64,000 nucleotides of DNA. It comes from Gadus chalcogrammus (Eukaryota; Chordata; Actinopteri; Gadiformes; Gadidae). Where the stretch lies: NCBI RefSeq assembly GCF_026213295.1, contig NC_079431.1:16857965-16921964 (forward strand). Reading direction: 5' to 3'. Position numbers and translations under genes: made by a program. Positions 57,101-64,000 of the stretch are shown piece after piece. Each line of letters opens with the position of its first letter. The first letter of the stretch is position 1. The notes below the pieces were generated by a model that was given only the letters and a program-made list of their open reading frames with translations, was not told the origin of the DNA and did no database searches.

Positions 57101-59969
57101 CTTTCTAGTATCGTCAGAGCCCGAGTCGCGTCACAGGGCTTAAATTTGAATACGCGATCTGATTGGATGACGGATCCGTCGCTGCCGAAAAAGTTGAACA
57201 TTTTTCAACTTTCTGACGGAGCCGAAGGCTCCAACGGCACGGACGGATCCACAATGCATTGCGTGTCCGTCCCCATTCAAAGTCAATGGGGATCAGTCAA
57301 CGGACGGAGGTAGTGGGCACGGGGCGTTAAAGGGGATGGGCGCTGGCACTCTCATTGGTTTGTTGGACGTTACGCCCAAACCACACCTACGGGTAACTAG
57401 GCTGCTTCAGACCAACCCTTTTGACACTTGCGCCGCGACGCAAGTGTCATTTATCCGCCTGTAAAATAGCGATAGCGCCGTAGAACCGCCCACAAAGCTA
57501 CTTGCGCTTTGCGCTTCCCACTTGCGTTTCAGACCGTTAAAATAGGGCCCTCAGGCTTACTTGATCGGTGTTTCAGAGAAGTCCATCTGTCAGAAACAAG
57601 TGTACCTTCAGAAGGTTCCGCCAAGCCTAGTCCTCAAGATTTTGTCATAAATGTACATATAGGAAGTACAAACAGCCTATATTTTCACTAAGGGTCGAAG
57701 ATTAAGATTAGATGATGAATAATTAAATGAATTGCTATTTATTGCTATCCAGGATATTTTCTCAACACATTTTTAGACAAATATATGTATTCTATCCAAT
57801 AGAAAATAAAAGGCATGAAAAGTTGTTTGATTTCTCCAGTAATCCTTCCTAAATTACTAAATGTGTGGGGATTGAACCTCGGACGAATAGGGGCAAGTCC
57901 GACACTTTACCTCGAGACTATCTCCCTGATTACAAACTTTGGTCAATATTCAATTTAAATATGTTGCGCTTAAAACTACTCATGCATTCAAAAGATATGC
58001 GATTTTATTGCCAGCCGGCCTCCCTGTTTTTATTAACGGTAACGATGTAGGCTGGTAAGCAGATCTATCTATCCATCATGCAACTGGGTGAAAATGTGTA
58101 AAATTGAGGCCCTTTAATGTTAGAAAGGTTTTGGCTTATTGTAAAATAGTCATTTAATCATCATATATGAATTTGTTGGTACAGTAATTAGCTTATTTCC
58201 TACACGTATAACAGGCTAAATGCTGATTGACTGGAGAATAACTAGTTTTGATAACATATGGGCTGACATTCTTGGTTTTCAGGCTTCCCGCTCATTCCAG
58301 CTTTTATCTACGCCATTGCTCGAAACTACTACTACAATGACAAGTAAGTGAAGCATCATCACTGTACGTATCATAACTGGCTATTATGATGCTTTGTTTT
58401 CCCCATCCTCTTTCCTCTCTCTCTCTCTTTTCTCCATTAAACACCCACTGGTACACACTAAGCGAGCAATCAATAAGGCGTCGCCAGTCTTTCCAAGTTG
58501 ATACCACACAAAATACGTTGTGGGACCCGATCTCTAAGTGCGCAGGCGTGTCGAGGATATGTGATGTAATTTATTCACTTCCTTTAATTCCTCTTCCTCC
58601 TTTCCTGAAGCTGTTGGATCAGCGCTGACACCTCTCTTCTCCACATCATCCATGGACCCATCTGTGCTGCGCTCCTGGTGAAAACGTTTTCTTCGATTCT
58701 TATTAATAAGAAATAGGTTGAACTGGCTTTTCGTCCCTTTTGTTTTCTGATGTGGAGTAATGTGATTACCCCAAATGTTCTGATGTTCCAATCTGGTTTT
58801 TTTATGGTGCTGGGATTTGGGTGCCAAACTGCCATTTTGTTTGTGCGAGCAGAACACACCACTTTAAATGTGGTTTTAGTGTACAAAGAATATTACGCTA
58901 ACAGTGTGTTAATCTCTAGGTGAACCTCTTCTTCCTGCTCCACATCGTGCGGGTGCTCATCACCAAGCTGAAGGTGAGCCACCAGGCAGAGTCCAGTCTG
59001 TACATGAAGGCTGTGAGGGCCACCCTGATCCTCATCCCGCTCCTCGGCCTCCAGTTTTTACTGCTGTCCTACAAGCCCGCGGGACGCGTAGCCTCCGAGA
59101 TCTACGACTACATCACGCAAATCTTCATGCACTACCAGGTAAACGTCTGGTATAAAGTGGTGGACCCGGACACCAAAATCTGGTGATTTCTAGTGGTGAA
59201 CTCTGGGCAGAGGGGAATACATTAAGACATTCCAAGCATGATCCTGCCAAATATCAGCTGAAAGATCTGTCTAAACGTCCATAACTGGTGGATCACGCAG
59301 AACATTGAGCAACTTGAGCAACAAGCTGTATCAGCTCAGAAAGTGTGCCTCTTATCACCACTCTGATTTTCTCTCGTTCACTTCCGATCTTTCCCTTGTC
59401 TCCCTATAGTATATTTCATGTATATATAAAATAAATATTTATATTTATACAGAAATAAATATTTGATGCTCCAAAATAATTGAGTTCAGCCCAGTAACTG
59501 ACCCTACCTTACATGAATGTTGTTTGTTCAGGGCCTTCTGGTTTCCACAATCTACTGCTTTTTTAATAAACAGGTAAGTGTGTGTGTTCATTCAATTCAT
59601 ATAAACAACAGAGCTAAAGGAAGCAACTAAGCTCTAAGCTGTGAAAAGCAAGACAAAAGTTGTCTTGCTCTTTTTTGTTTGTCTCGCTGTTTAATTCAAG
59701 ATAAATCCCACTTGTCTTAAATATTTTTTTTACTTTTCAGTAGGTCTTTGTACAATATATATCATGAATAAATATTTATTCTTCTATGACCACTAGTTGT
59801 TTTCACCTGAAGTAACATTTGGTTTCACAAAAACCTGTTTTCGTATCTGTCTTGGCAGGTGCAAGGGGTTATACGGCGACGCTGGCAGCGCTATCGCATT
59901 CAGTCTGACGGCGGGCTGGGCTCCCAGTCCTTCGGCATGCAGTCGGCCACCTGCACAACCACAACATAG
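39117..59969 (+). CDS. calcrl: calcrl, calcitonin receptor-like receptor (12 coding exons)
   Basis: Twelve exons (39117-39188, 39737-39890, 41573-41689, 42609-42721, 45248-45339, 49508-49634, 54747-54900, 58283-58343, 58611-58677, 58920-59138, 59532-59573, 59859-59969) join in frame to 442 codons plus TAG. All introns are GT-AG and phases agree. The product has a signal peptide, an extracellular domain with six cysteines, seven membrane segments and a short cytoplasmic tail. It is a class B GPCR of the plasma membrane that needs RAMP partners to bind CGRP or adrenomedullin and signals mainly through Gs/cAMP. Identity over the CR1-like calcitonin receptor paralogue is supported by [47 protein letters not shown] sequence and by tfpi upstream. 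Human CALCRL has 461 residues; the shortfall is in the tail (see the last exon). Introns are rich in transposons; none interrupts an exon. Confidence 0.95.
39737..39890 (+). CDS. calcrl: calcrl coding exon 2: N-terminal extracellular segment
   Basis: 154 bp, phase 0 to 1. Contains sequons NET and NNT and ends with the first conserved cysteine in [15 protein letters not shown], matching the TAQYECYQKIMQD stretch of mammalian CALCRL, the N-terminal helix that contacts RAMP. Confidence 0.93.
39901..40010. repeat. AT-rich 'agcataacat' simple repeat in calcrl intron 2
   Basis: Irregular reiterations of 'atagcataacatg' type words. Confidence 0.6.
40505..40600. repeat. Minisatellite, unit about 20 bp
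   Basis: Reiterated 'gtggaagtccgtgagagtac' with small variations, five or so units. Confidence 0.75.
41168..41460. repeat. Interspersed repeat of a common fish type
   Basis: Starts 'agcctggcaagccagaccca', a head familiar from dispersed fish repeats, and includes an imperfect hairpin (gacccatatc ... gatattgggtc, about 41186-41213). Boundaries uncertain; it ends about 110 bp before calcrl coding exon 3. Confidence 0.4.
41573..41689 (+). CDS. calcrl: calcrl coding exon 3: extracellular hormone-binding domain
   Basis: 117 bp, phase 1-1, after a C-rich acceptor. Encodes [14 protein letters not shown], the class B signature with an N-glycosylation sequon and cysteines 2 and 3, then cysteine 4 in EQNCPN and HEDFD. 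Confidence 0.95.
42057..42258. mobile_element. Small fold-back MITE in calcrl intron 3
   Basis: Left end 'gccccttttccactgacagt' and right end 'actgtcggtggaaaaggggc' are near-perfect inverted copies about 200 bp apart. Non-coding. Confidence 0.8.
42609..42721 (+). CDS. calcrl: calcrl coding exon 4: extracellular domain end
   Basis: 113 bp, phase 1 to 0. Encodes [14 protein letters not shown] and [11 protein letters not shown] with cysteines 5 and 6 and the conserved NYT sequon. Confidence 0.95.
43580..44060. repeat. Unclassified GA-rich dispersed sequence
   Basis: Contains 'gctgaacccaagagcagacg' and 'gggtttattgaatgaggcgg', a style of fish LTR or DNA repeat, but no terminus could be defined. 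Confidence 0.25.
44358..45000. mobile_element. Long inverted-repeat element (arms about 190 bp)
   Basis: 44358-44545 and 44798-45000 are inverted copies (for example 'gccaacggtgcttcatgcca' and its complement near 44875-44894). The loop (44555-44790) matches 13108-13340 of the hAT region, including 'ttgtaatgaccacggaagag'. Terminal motif is rich in 'gtcgc'. Superfamily unknown. Confidence 0.75.
45248..45339 (+). CDS. calcrl: calcrl coding exon 5: TM1
   Basis: 92 bp, phase 0 to 2. Encodes [20 protein letters not shown], the first transmembrane helix, almost identical to the mammalian receptor. Confidence 0.96.
46272..46911 (+). mobile_element. Solo LTR (640 bp)
   Basis: Begins TGTAGAACTTCC and ends ACTGGACA (TG...CA) with a 5-bp target duplication CAGAC (46267-46271, 46912-46916) splitting the Tc1 transposase frame. 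An AATAAA lies at 46805-46810. No primer-binding site, gag or pol follows, so it is what remains after LTR-LTR recombination. Family not identified. Confidence 0.8.
46995..48629 (-). mobile_element. hAT transposon with 8-bp target duplication
   Basis: Ends CAGGGCTGTAGTGG and CCACTACAGCCCTG, flanked by GTGTCAAT (46987-46994 and 48630-48637), in the middle of the Tc1 transposase. Carries a transposase C-terminal remnant on the minus strand and, near the right end, 22-bp tandem repeats (aggtgcgtaaacgctattt, 48510-48600). Confidence 0.92.
47227..47660 (-). pseudogene. hAT transposase C-terminal (dimerisation) remnant
   Basis: Minus strand reads [11 protein letters not shown], a stop codon, then [28 protein letters not shown] and [12 protein letters not shown]. 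The S-T-x-x-x-E-R-x-F-S motif marks the hAT C-terminal dimerisation domain, and the following text resembles the KIAA1586/ZNF862-like branch. The in-frame stop and the absence of the catalytic region make it dead. Confidence 0.75.
49508..49634 (+). CDS. calcrl: calcrl coding exon 6: ICL1 and TM2
   Basis: 127 bp, phase 2 to 0. Encodes [20 protein letters not shown] then SVITIIW and the first extracellular loop. The end of TM2 and the loop ([15 protein letters not shown]) diverge more from mammals than the rest. Its donor is only 41 bp before MITE copy g. Confidence 0.95.
49677..50894 (-). mobile_element. TA-flanked MITE copy g (reverse)
   Basis: Complete 1218-bp element with TA on both sides, 42 bp after calcrl coding exon 6. 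Includes reversed SINE (50043-50232) and the 98-codon frame (50260-50556, minus). Confidence 0.9.
50897..50932. mobile_element. 36-bp TIR-only micro-element
   Basis: CACTGGAAAG ... CCCTTTTTCCAGTG between TA dinucleotides (50895-50896 and 50933-50934), squeezed between copies g and h. It holds only the two termini and a short stretch of left arm. Confidence 0.8.
50935..53148 (+). mobile_element. MITE copy h (outer, split by copy i)
   Basis: Left part 50935-51306, right part 52277-53148, both in forward order with SINE (52570-52783). The GCGAC block has a short internal deletion (aagggacaaatctagctgct). Confidence 0.88.
51307..52276 (-). mobile_element. MITE copy i, nested in copy h
   Basis: Complete 970-bp reverse element. 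Flanking dinucleotide TG (51305-51306, 52277-52278). Intact copies of the outer element read 'cgactactggaccaaaccgc' across this site, proving the insertion point. Reversed SINE at 51636-51847. Confidence 0.92.
53306..54576 (+). mobile_element. TA-flanked MITE copy j
   Basis: 1271-bp forward element with both 14-base termini and TA flanks, 98-codon frame at 53658-53954 and SINE at 53982-54193. Two small insertions (near 53480 and 54317) distinguish it. It ends 170 bp before calcrl coding exon 7. Confidence 0.9.
53982..54193 (+). repeat. tRNA-derived SINE inside MITE copy j
   Basis: B box ggttcgatccccggc intact; A box altered (tatttcaggtgg instead of tagctcaggtgg). Matching copies sit at 50043-50232 (-), 51636-51847 (-) and 52570-52783 (+). 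Confidence 0.75.
54747..54900 (+). CDS. calcrl: calcrl coding exon 7: TM3 and start of TM4
   Basis: 154 bp, phase 0 to 1. Encodes [20 protein letters not shown] and [16 protein letters not shown], with the TM3 cysteine that pairs with extracellular loop 2. Confidence 0.97.
55360..55530 (+). repeat. LINE 3'-end-like fragment
   Basis: Contains 'tgtaacatgtgcaatgacat' then 'taaagtttattgattgattg' at its end, a 3' UTR and short-repeat tail typical of fish LINEs. No coding part attached. Confidence 0.4.
55590..55841. mobile_element. MITE related to 56938-57327
   Basis: Inverted ends 'cttgcccactgcatccgtcc' and 'ggacggatgtaggaggcaag' enclose about 250 bp with 'ggatccgtcagccaatcaga', also present in the second element. 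Confidence 0.7.
55959..57550. mobile_element. PIF/Harbinger-type MITE, copy 2
   Basis: Ends GGGCCCTATCTT and AATAGGGCCC with a 3-bp TCA duplication (55956-55958, 57551-57553). Colinear with copy 1 at 12321-14615 except for one insertion in each. A 3-bp target and GGGCCC termini fit non-autonomous Harbinger elements; no protein is encoded. Confidence 0.82.
56938..57327. mobile_element. 390-bp MITE nested in Harbinger copy 2
   Basis: TIR motif tgcccactacctccgtc at 56944 and inverted gacggaggtagtgggca near 57303-57320. Flanked by TAA (56935-56937, 57328-57330); copy 1 reads 'catggctcttaaaggggatg' across the empty site. Confidence 0.85.
58283..58343 (+). CDS. calcrl: calcrl coding exon 8: TM4
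   Basis: 61 bp, phase 1 to 2. Encodes [20 protein letters not shown], second half of TM4 and the start of extracellular loop 2. Confidence 0.94.
58611..58677 (+). CDS. calcrl: calcrl coding exon 9: ECL2 and start of TM5
   Basis: 67 bp, phase 2 to 0, acceptor cctgaag. Encodes [20 protein letters not shown] then LL; the Cys-Trp pair is the conserved loop-2 disulfide motif of class B receptors. Confidence 0.94.
58920..59138 (+). CDS. calcrl: calcrl coding exon 10: TM5 to TM6 and ECL3
   Basis: 219 bp, phase 0-0. Encodes [18 protein letters not shown], the third intracellular loop, [18 protein letters not shown] of TM6 and [12 protein letters not shown] before TM7. An internal aag/gtgagc at 58971-58979 resembles a donor, but the frame continues and matches the family, so it is read as coding. 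Confidence 0.95.
59532..59573 (+). CDS. calcrl: calcrl coding exon 11: TM7 micro-exon (42 bp)
   Basis: Encodes [16 protein letters not shown]7. The 42-bp phase 0-0 exon at this point is a known, conserved feature of secretin-family receptor genes. Confidence 0.95.
59859..59969 (+). CDS. calcrl: calcrl coding exon 12: helix 8 and short tail, stop TAG
   Basis: Starts [15 protein letters not shown] (helix 8, as VQAILRRNWNQYKIQ in mammals) and runs to SATCTTTT followed by TAG (59967-59969), 36 codons. Beyond it the same frame reads VQGHKSINGNSEHI before losing similarity, and the -1 frame from 60008 reads HQGKGFHDLETSILKADNN, which resembles the end of the mammalian tail. Either the tail is truly truncated or the assembly has errors here. 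Confidence 0.85.
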   Translation: MQGVIRRRWQRYRIQSDGGLGSQSFGMQSATCTTTT

Positions 59970-61130
59970 GTGCAGGGCCACAAAAGCATCAACGGCAACT
60001 CAGAACACATCAGGGCAAAGGATTCCACGACCTTGAGACTTCAATCTTGAAAGCCGATAACAATTTACTCCTGAACCAATGGGGGATCTCTCTTCTCAAA
60101 GGCCCCAAAGCACAGGAGCCTTCAATGCCCGTCCACTCCACCCCTCCATTGATAACTCCTGGGCAGGTTGCTGCCTTTGGAGGTTCCTGCTGTCACTGAT
60201 TTCGTCTAGGCCCCCTGCACAGTCCTAGGGCCACTGCATGGTTCTAGAGGTCCTGCACATTCCTAGGGCCACTGCATGGTTCTATTGCTGCATTTCCACC
60301 GGCGGTTGCACTTCGGCCCAGCACGCCTTGGCCTAGTAGTGAAGGTGTGGTTTAGCCCAGCTCAGTTACTGCTCACGTTTCCACCGCCGTCAGTACTCTT
60401 ATAGTAGGGCGGGGTGTAAGCCTGAGGCAATAGCCGCGGCAGCTATGTAAGCATCGTGACCTCATAGCAGCCTGACACAGTGTAGCCTGTTAATAAATCC
60501 AAAAAGAAGAACACACACACACACAATAAACAAAGAACAACAATGTAGGACGTCCAAGAAGGACATCAAACTTTTGCGCGACATTTTCTTCAATAAGCGA
60601 AGCTTTCGTTGTTGTCCAGCAATACCTTGTGGGTACTGTGTTGCACGGAAGTGACGATTCTATTGACCAATCAACGGACGGCGTGTGTAGATCAAACTTG
60701 TTGGCACCCTTTCAGACATCTCAGTTCCCCAACAGAGGAGTACTGAGAGATGAGTACGGCTCATCATGGCTCAGTCCGGACCCCGCCCACTTTTGGCGGT
60801 GGAAATGCGAACATTGCCGCACCTTTGCATACCGTACCGACCTGCACCCGCCGGTGGAAACGCGCCAGATGGCCACTGAATGGTTCTAGGGGCCCTGCAA
60901 AGTCCTAGGGCCATTGCACAGTCCTAGGGCCACTGCACAGTCCTAGGGCCACTGCACAGTCCTAGGGCCACTGCACAGTCCTAGGGCCACTCCATGGTTC
61001 TAGGGTTATGAGTGGTTGTAAGGCCGTTGCACAGTTCTACGGCCAATGAGGGGTTCTAGGGCCGCTGCATGGTTCTAGAGCCGCTGCACAGTTCACAGCC
61101 ACTGCAGATTTCTAGGGCCATTTGATGGGA
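59970..61130 (+). other. calcrl 3' UTR region with 19-bp minisatellite
   Basis: Downstream of the stop, units of 'tcctagggccactgcacag' repeat at about 60195-60285 and again at 60885-61120, with drift at the edges. The array is split by the TIR element at 60286. No polyadenylation signal could be assigned with confidence; candidates are at 60492, 60523 and 63334. Confidence 0.7.
60286..60867. mobile_element. TIR element splitting the minisatellite
   Basis: Left end 'tgctgcatttccaccggcgg', right end 'ccgccggtggaaacgcgcca'. A second inner pair (tttccaccgcc near 60380, ggcggtggaaa near 60796) lies within. Similar termini occur at 18878-19430. No coding sequence. Confidence 0.75.
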
Positions 61131-61131
61131 G

Positions 61132-61612
61132 GGGACCTATTATGCTTTTCGACTTTTATGACCTATAAACGTTGTTATAATGATTGATAGTCATGTTTAA
61201 CCATACACAAAAAAACGATGTAGATTTTCGGGAAACTCTTCCTCTCATCTGGGCGCTTTCAGCCTTCTCTTTCAACGCTTCTCCGCCCCCTCGCCCCCCT
61301 CCTGCCAACCCAACTCCGTTGTGATTGGTTACCTTCCTTGAAGCTTGCGCGCGGGCAGATTTGACCAGGCATATGGGGGCGCGGCAGGAGTGCCTCTACG
61401 TAGAGGATTTCCCGGAAATGTGAACAAGTGAATCGCAAACGTTGTCCCGAGTGCTTAGTGCTCTGCACAGCCACCCCAGACTGTCAGCAGGGAATACGTC
61501 GAAATGCATGTACGTCATTATTTAACACTTTAGTATGGTTAAACATGACTATCAATCATTATAACAACATTTATAGGTCATAAAAGTCGAAAAAATAACA
61601 ATAGGACCCCTT
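61132..61612. mobile_element. Palindromic MITE, arms about 75 bp
   Basis: 'ttcgacttttatgacctata' ... 'gattgatagtcatgtttaac' at 61149-61205 is repeated inverted at 61535-61595. The centre (61206-61530) is GC-richer. Outer ends ggggacctatta / aataggacccc. Confidence 0.85.
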
Positions 61613-61656
61613 TGAGGTTCCTAGGGCCATCAAATGGTTCCTAGGTCCATTGTAAT

Positions 61657-61669
61657 CCCCCCCCCCCCC
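61657..61669. repeat. Poly-C tract
   Basis: 13 C in a row. Confidence 0.9.
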
Positions 61670-64000
61670 ACTACTTCCACAACCATAACTCAACACCTAC
61701 AGACTCAACTTGTGTCATGCAGGATTTTCGGATAATGGATGACCGTCGTGTTGAATAGTTGGAGACATTGGTATCAGAAACAATGGTGTTTTTATGCATG
61801 GTTTTATGGATGGTAAGACCATTCAAGATTTTATGTCTAGCATTTGTCACGTACATGGCTGCATTGTGTTAAGTATGCGTTTAATGGTTAAAGATGTAGA
61901 ATTTATTTAAAAAAATCTGTGAAACCATGTGGGAAATTCCAATTGATATTATATATGGCTCCAAATGTTCTAGGACAACAACAATGTGTTCATGCAGATG
62001 TATTATGTATAAATGTGTAAATAGGGTAATGGGTCATTTCTCACAATATCTAATGGATCAGCCTAATTTAGATCCTGAACCAACCATTTTTTTTAATAAT
62101 TTTTTACGTGTTTGTTGCAAAGATAAGGTGGGTTAGAGTTGGCTTGTATTTTAGAGAGGGGTTGGGGGGTTTGTTTCAAATGAAAGGGGGCGGACCGTTA
62201 ATGGAACCTTGATTCAATTGTAGTTTGCTAACGTCCTGTGTCAATCGTCCTCCCTCTGTTTATTTGTTCTATTTGACTGGCATACAATTACTCGGGAGAG
62301 AGGGACTCTGTAAAGCGGTGTTTTAAACTGAAATGCACTATCACAGCAGTATCATACTAAATGGTTTCTGAGGCACTTACTCTTAGTATTCAATTATTTA
62401 CAGCAGCTTTGAGGATGGGGCGGGGGGTTTCTTTCACGACTTATGACGAACCCTGAAGGTTATTTTAACGAGTAATCCAACCTTTTCCCACAGAAGTATT
62501 TCCCTAGTAAAGGTCTACTGGCTAACAATATCCTGACATCTTTTCAGTTACGTTTAGTGGCGAGGCTACGTTTGGCTCAACCCAATTTTGTCTGATAGGA
62601 TGCGTACTTTTGGTTTTGCATGTTTTATTTTCTATTTTTTTCCTCAACAGAGACCATATGGATTTCATTTTAGTTTTGCCACGGAATGAGTTAGCTATGC
62701 GGCTAATATTAAAAGGTTGCATTTCTCCCTCTTTAGCCACATAGATGACTTTCAGAATTACAGCATATAAATGCAAAGCTGATGAAGTCAGACATGTTCA
62801 ATGCAGCTTTTTGTTCTTCTTAATGTGTTTTTGATTATTTTACTTATTTTACAAACGTTTCTTACCTTTCCATCATTAATTATTTTATGAATTGTTAGAA
62901 AGTTTTCATGAAACATTATTAGACGTGTTTAATGTACATCATAACCATTTTCTAAGAACATGTTTGTTAATATGAACAAATTACCAAATGTAGTATTTTT
63001 TCAACTTTTTAGTTGGCTTTACTTATTTTAGATGGCTTTGGAAAGGTTGACTCTCTGAATGTACATGATGGTGTTGTATTATATACGTTATTATATTATA
63101 TACGAAAAAAACAGCATGTTTACCTGATTAAACTAATACAGCATAGCAAAGCCTGACCAAAGTTGTGCCTTTTCTGTCATGCATTTTATTGTTGTCTCAA
63201 TACTAAACTCCTGTAAATGTATACATAACATACTACGACAAACACACTATAGCTAGTTGGTTTACACTTGTGCAAAACCTTCAGCGATTATCAGTTCGGT
63301 CTTAGTTGATTCCGAGTTTGTTAGACGACCAGAAATAAAACCTGGACCAACTGGCCTACTTTGAATGATCACAAATCAAATAGGTGGTTTGAACATTTAG
63401 GCAAGTTCTTAATATATTTCAGGCCTAGTGCTATTCATCCGGTGCTGAATATAACTGGCTCTATTGTATGGGACAGATCAAGATAAATAACATCGCTGCC
63501 TGTTATTTTCATGTTTACTAAATAACCAACACGTTATTATAAGTGTGTATAGCTTTTTGAACTCTTATTGTCTTGTTTGAACATTAAACATTTTCATGAA
63601 TGAAAACCAAACAAATATCAGAATACTGAATTGAAATTGAAATACCTTCCTAATGATTGAATATCCGGGTATTCAGATATTGGGGCTGAGGCCTATGGAG
63701 CGGTTGACTAGTGTTCCCTCCAGGATATGTTGAGGAGAGGAAGATGATAACGTGTTCTGTTCAGAAGGCCGAGGACCTCAAGGGTAACAGCTCAGGCTTC
63801 CCCTCATGTTTAGCCATGCATGTTTAGCCAATGCATGCACAAACAACACACCCTCAAATGAATACATGCACAAACAACACACATTCATGCAAAAAACACC
63901 ACACATGCCCACAAATGCATGCATGCATGCATACAGACAATTAATTTAATGTGTTTGGAAGTGTGTGCAATGCCTTGTGTGTGGAAGGCATTGCAACTCA
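61670..64000. other. Downstream intergenic DNA, nothing recognised
   Basis: AT-rich; no exon-like frame with splice sites, no TIR pair, no RNA gene. 63825-63935 holds short irregular repeats of 'atgcacaaacaacac'. The calcrl 3' UTR may extend into this stretch. Confidence 0.5.

Noticed and set aside
57864..57930. Possible tRNA on the minus strand (ggttcaatcccc B-box-like)
   Set aside because: A-box match is weak and no cloverleaf could be drawn by eye.
58971..58985. Splice donor aag/gtgagc inside calcrl exon 10
   Set aside because: The frame continues through it with text that matches the receptor family, and no acceptor is needed to join the rest.
59793..60036. Alternative frames over calcrl exon 12 (for example 59797-60036 +)
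   Set aside because: Shadows of the true exon in another register; only the frame entering from exon 11 fits helix 8.

Overview
The window is vertebrate nuclear DNA, almost certainly from a ray-finned (teleost) fish. Short coding exons with canonical GT-AG introns sit in a sea of fish-type transposons: L2/Maui and Rex1/CR1-like LINEs, Tc1/mariner, hAT, PIF/Harbinger and TTAA-flanked elements, tRNA-derived SINEs and long dinucleotide arrays. The species cannot be fixed from the sequence alone.

Two protein-coding genes are visible, both on the + strand and in the order also known in mammals. The first is the 3' part of tfpi (tissue factor pathway inhibitor; exons at 117-293, 4525-4608, 4955-5008, 8180-8368 and 9207-9271). 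It carries Kunitz domain 2 with an arginine P1 residue, two tiny linker exons, Kunitz domain 3 and a short basic C-terminal tail; Kunitz 1 and the signal peptide lie upstream of the window. The second is a complete calcrl (calcitonin receptor-like receptor, the class B GPCR that pairs with RAMPs): 12 coding exons between 39117 and 59969, every splice phase consistent, 442 codons plus stop. Its cytoplasmic tail ends at an in-frame TAG although tail-like coding sequence follows in two other registers.

Region by region: 1-9900 is tfpi, with a cluster of TA-flanked MITEs (1267-4105) and a long CT array (6626-6770) in introns. 9900-39088 is intergenic and/or the non-coding 5' part of calcrl, built from nested transposons: a Harbinger MITE split by a hAT element (12321-14615), a TTAA element (14625-16754), a MADF-encoding element (18878-19430), a large inverted repeat (19438-24728) around a Harbinger relic that carries an L2 insertion, a second TTAA element (27114-28903), an L2 copy (29130-37083) split by about 6.4 kb of later insertions including another LINE, and a Tc1-superfamily transposase relic (37100-38283). 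39089-59969 is calcrl; its introns hold a rearranged Tc1 element that took both a solo LTR and a hAT insertion (45469-49370), the largest MITE cluster (49677-54576) and a second copy of the Harbinger MITE (55959-57550). 59970-64000 is calcrl 3' UTR and downstream DNA, with a 19-bp minisatellite split by a TIR element and a palindromic MITE.

Together the genes give a vascular-biology neighbourhood (anticoagulant serine-protease inhibitor next to the adrenomedullin/CGRP receptor), but the sequence shows no direct functional coupling. I found no convincing new biological system. The most informative content is the readable insertion history: several insertions have exact target-site duplications and an empty-site copy elsewhere in the same window.
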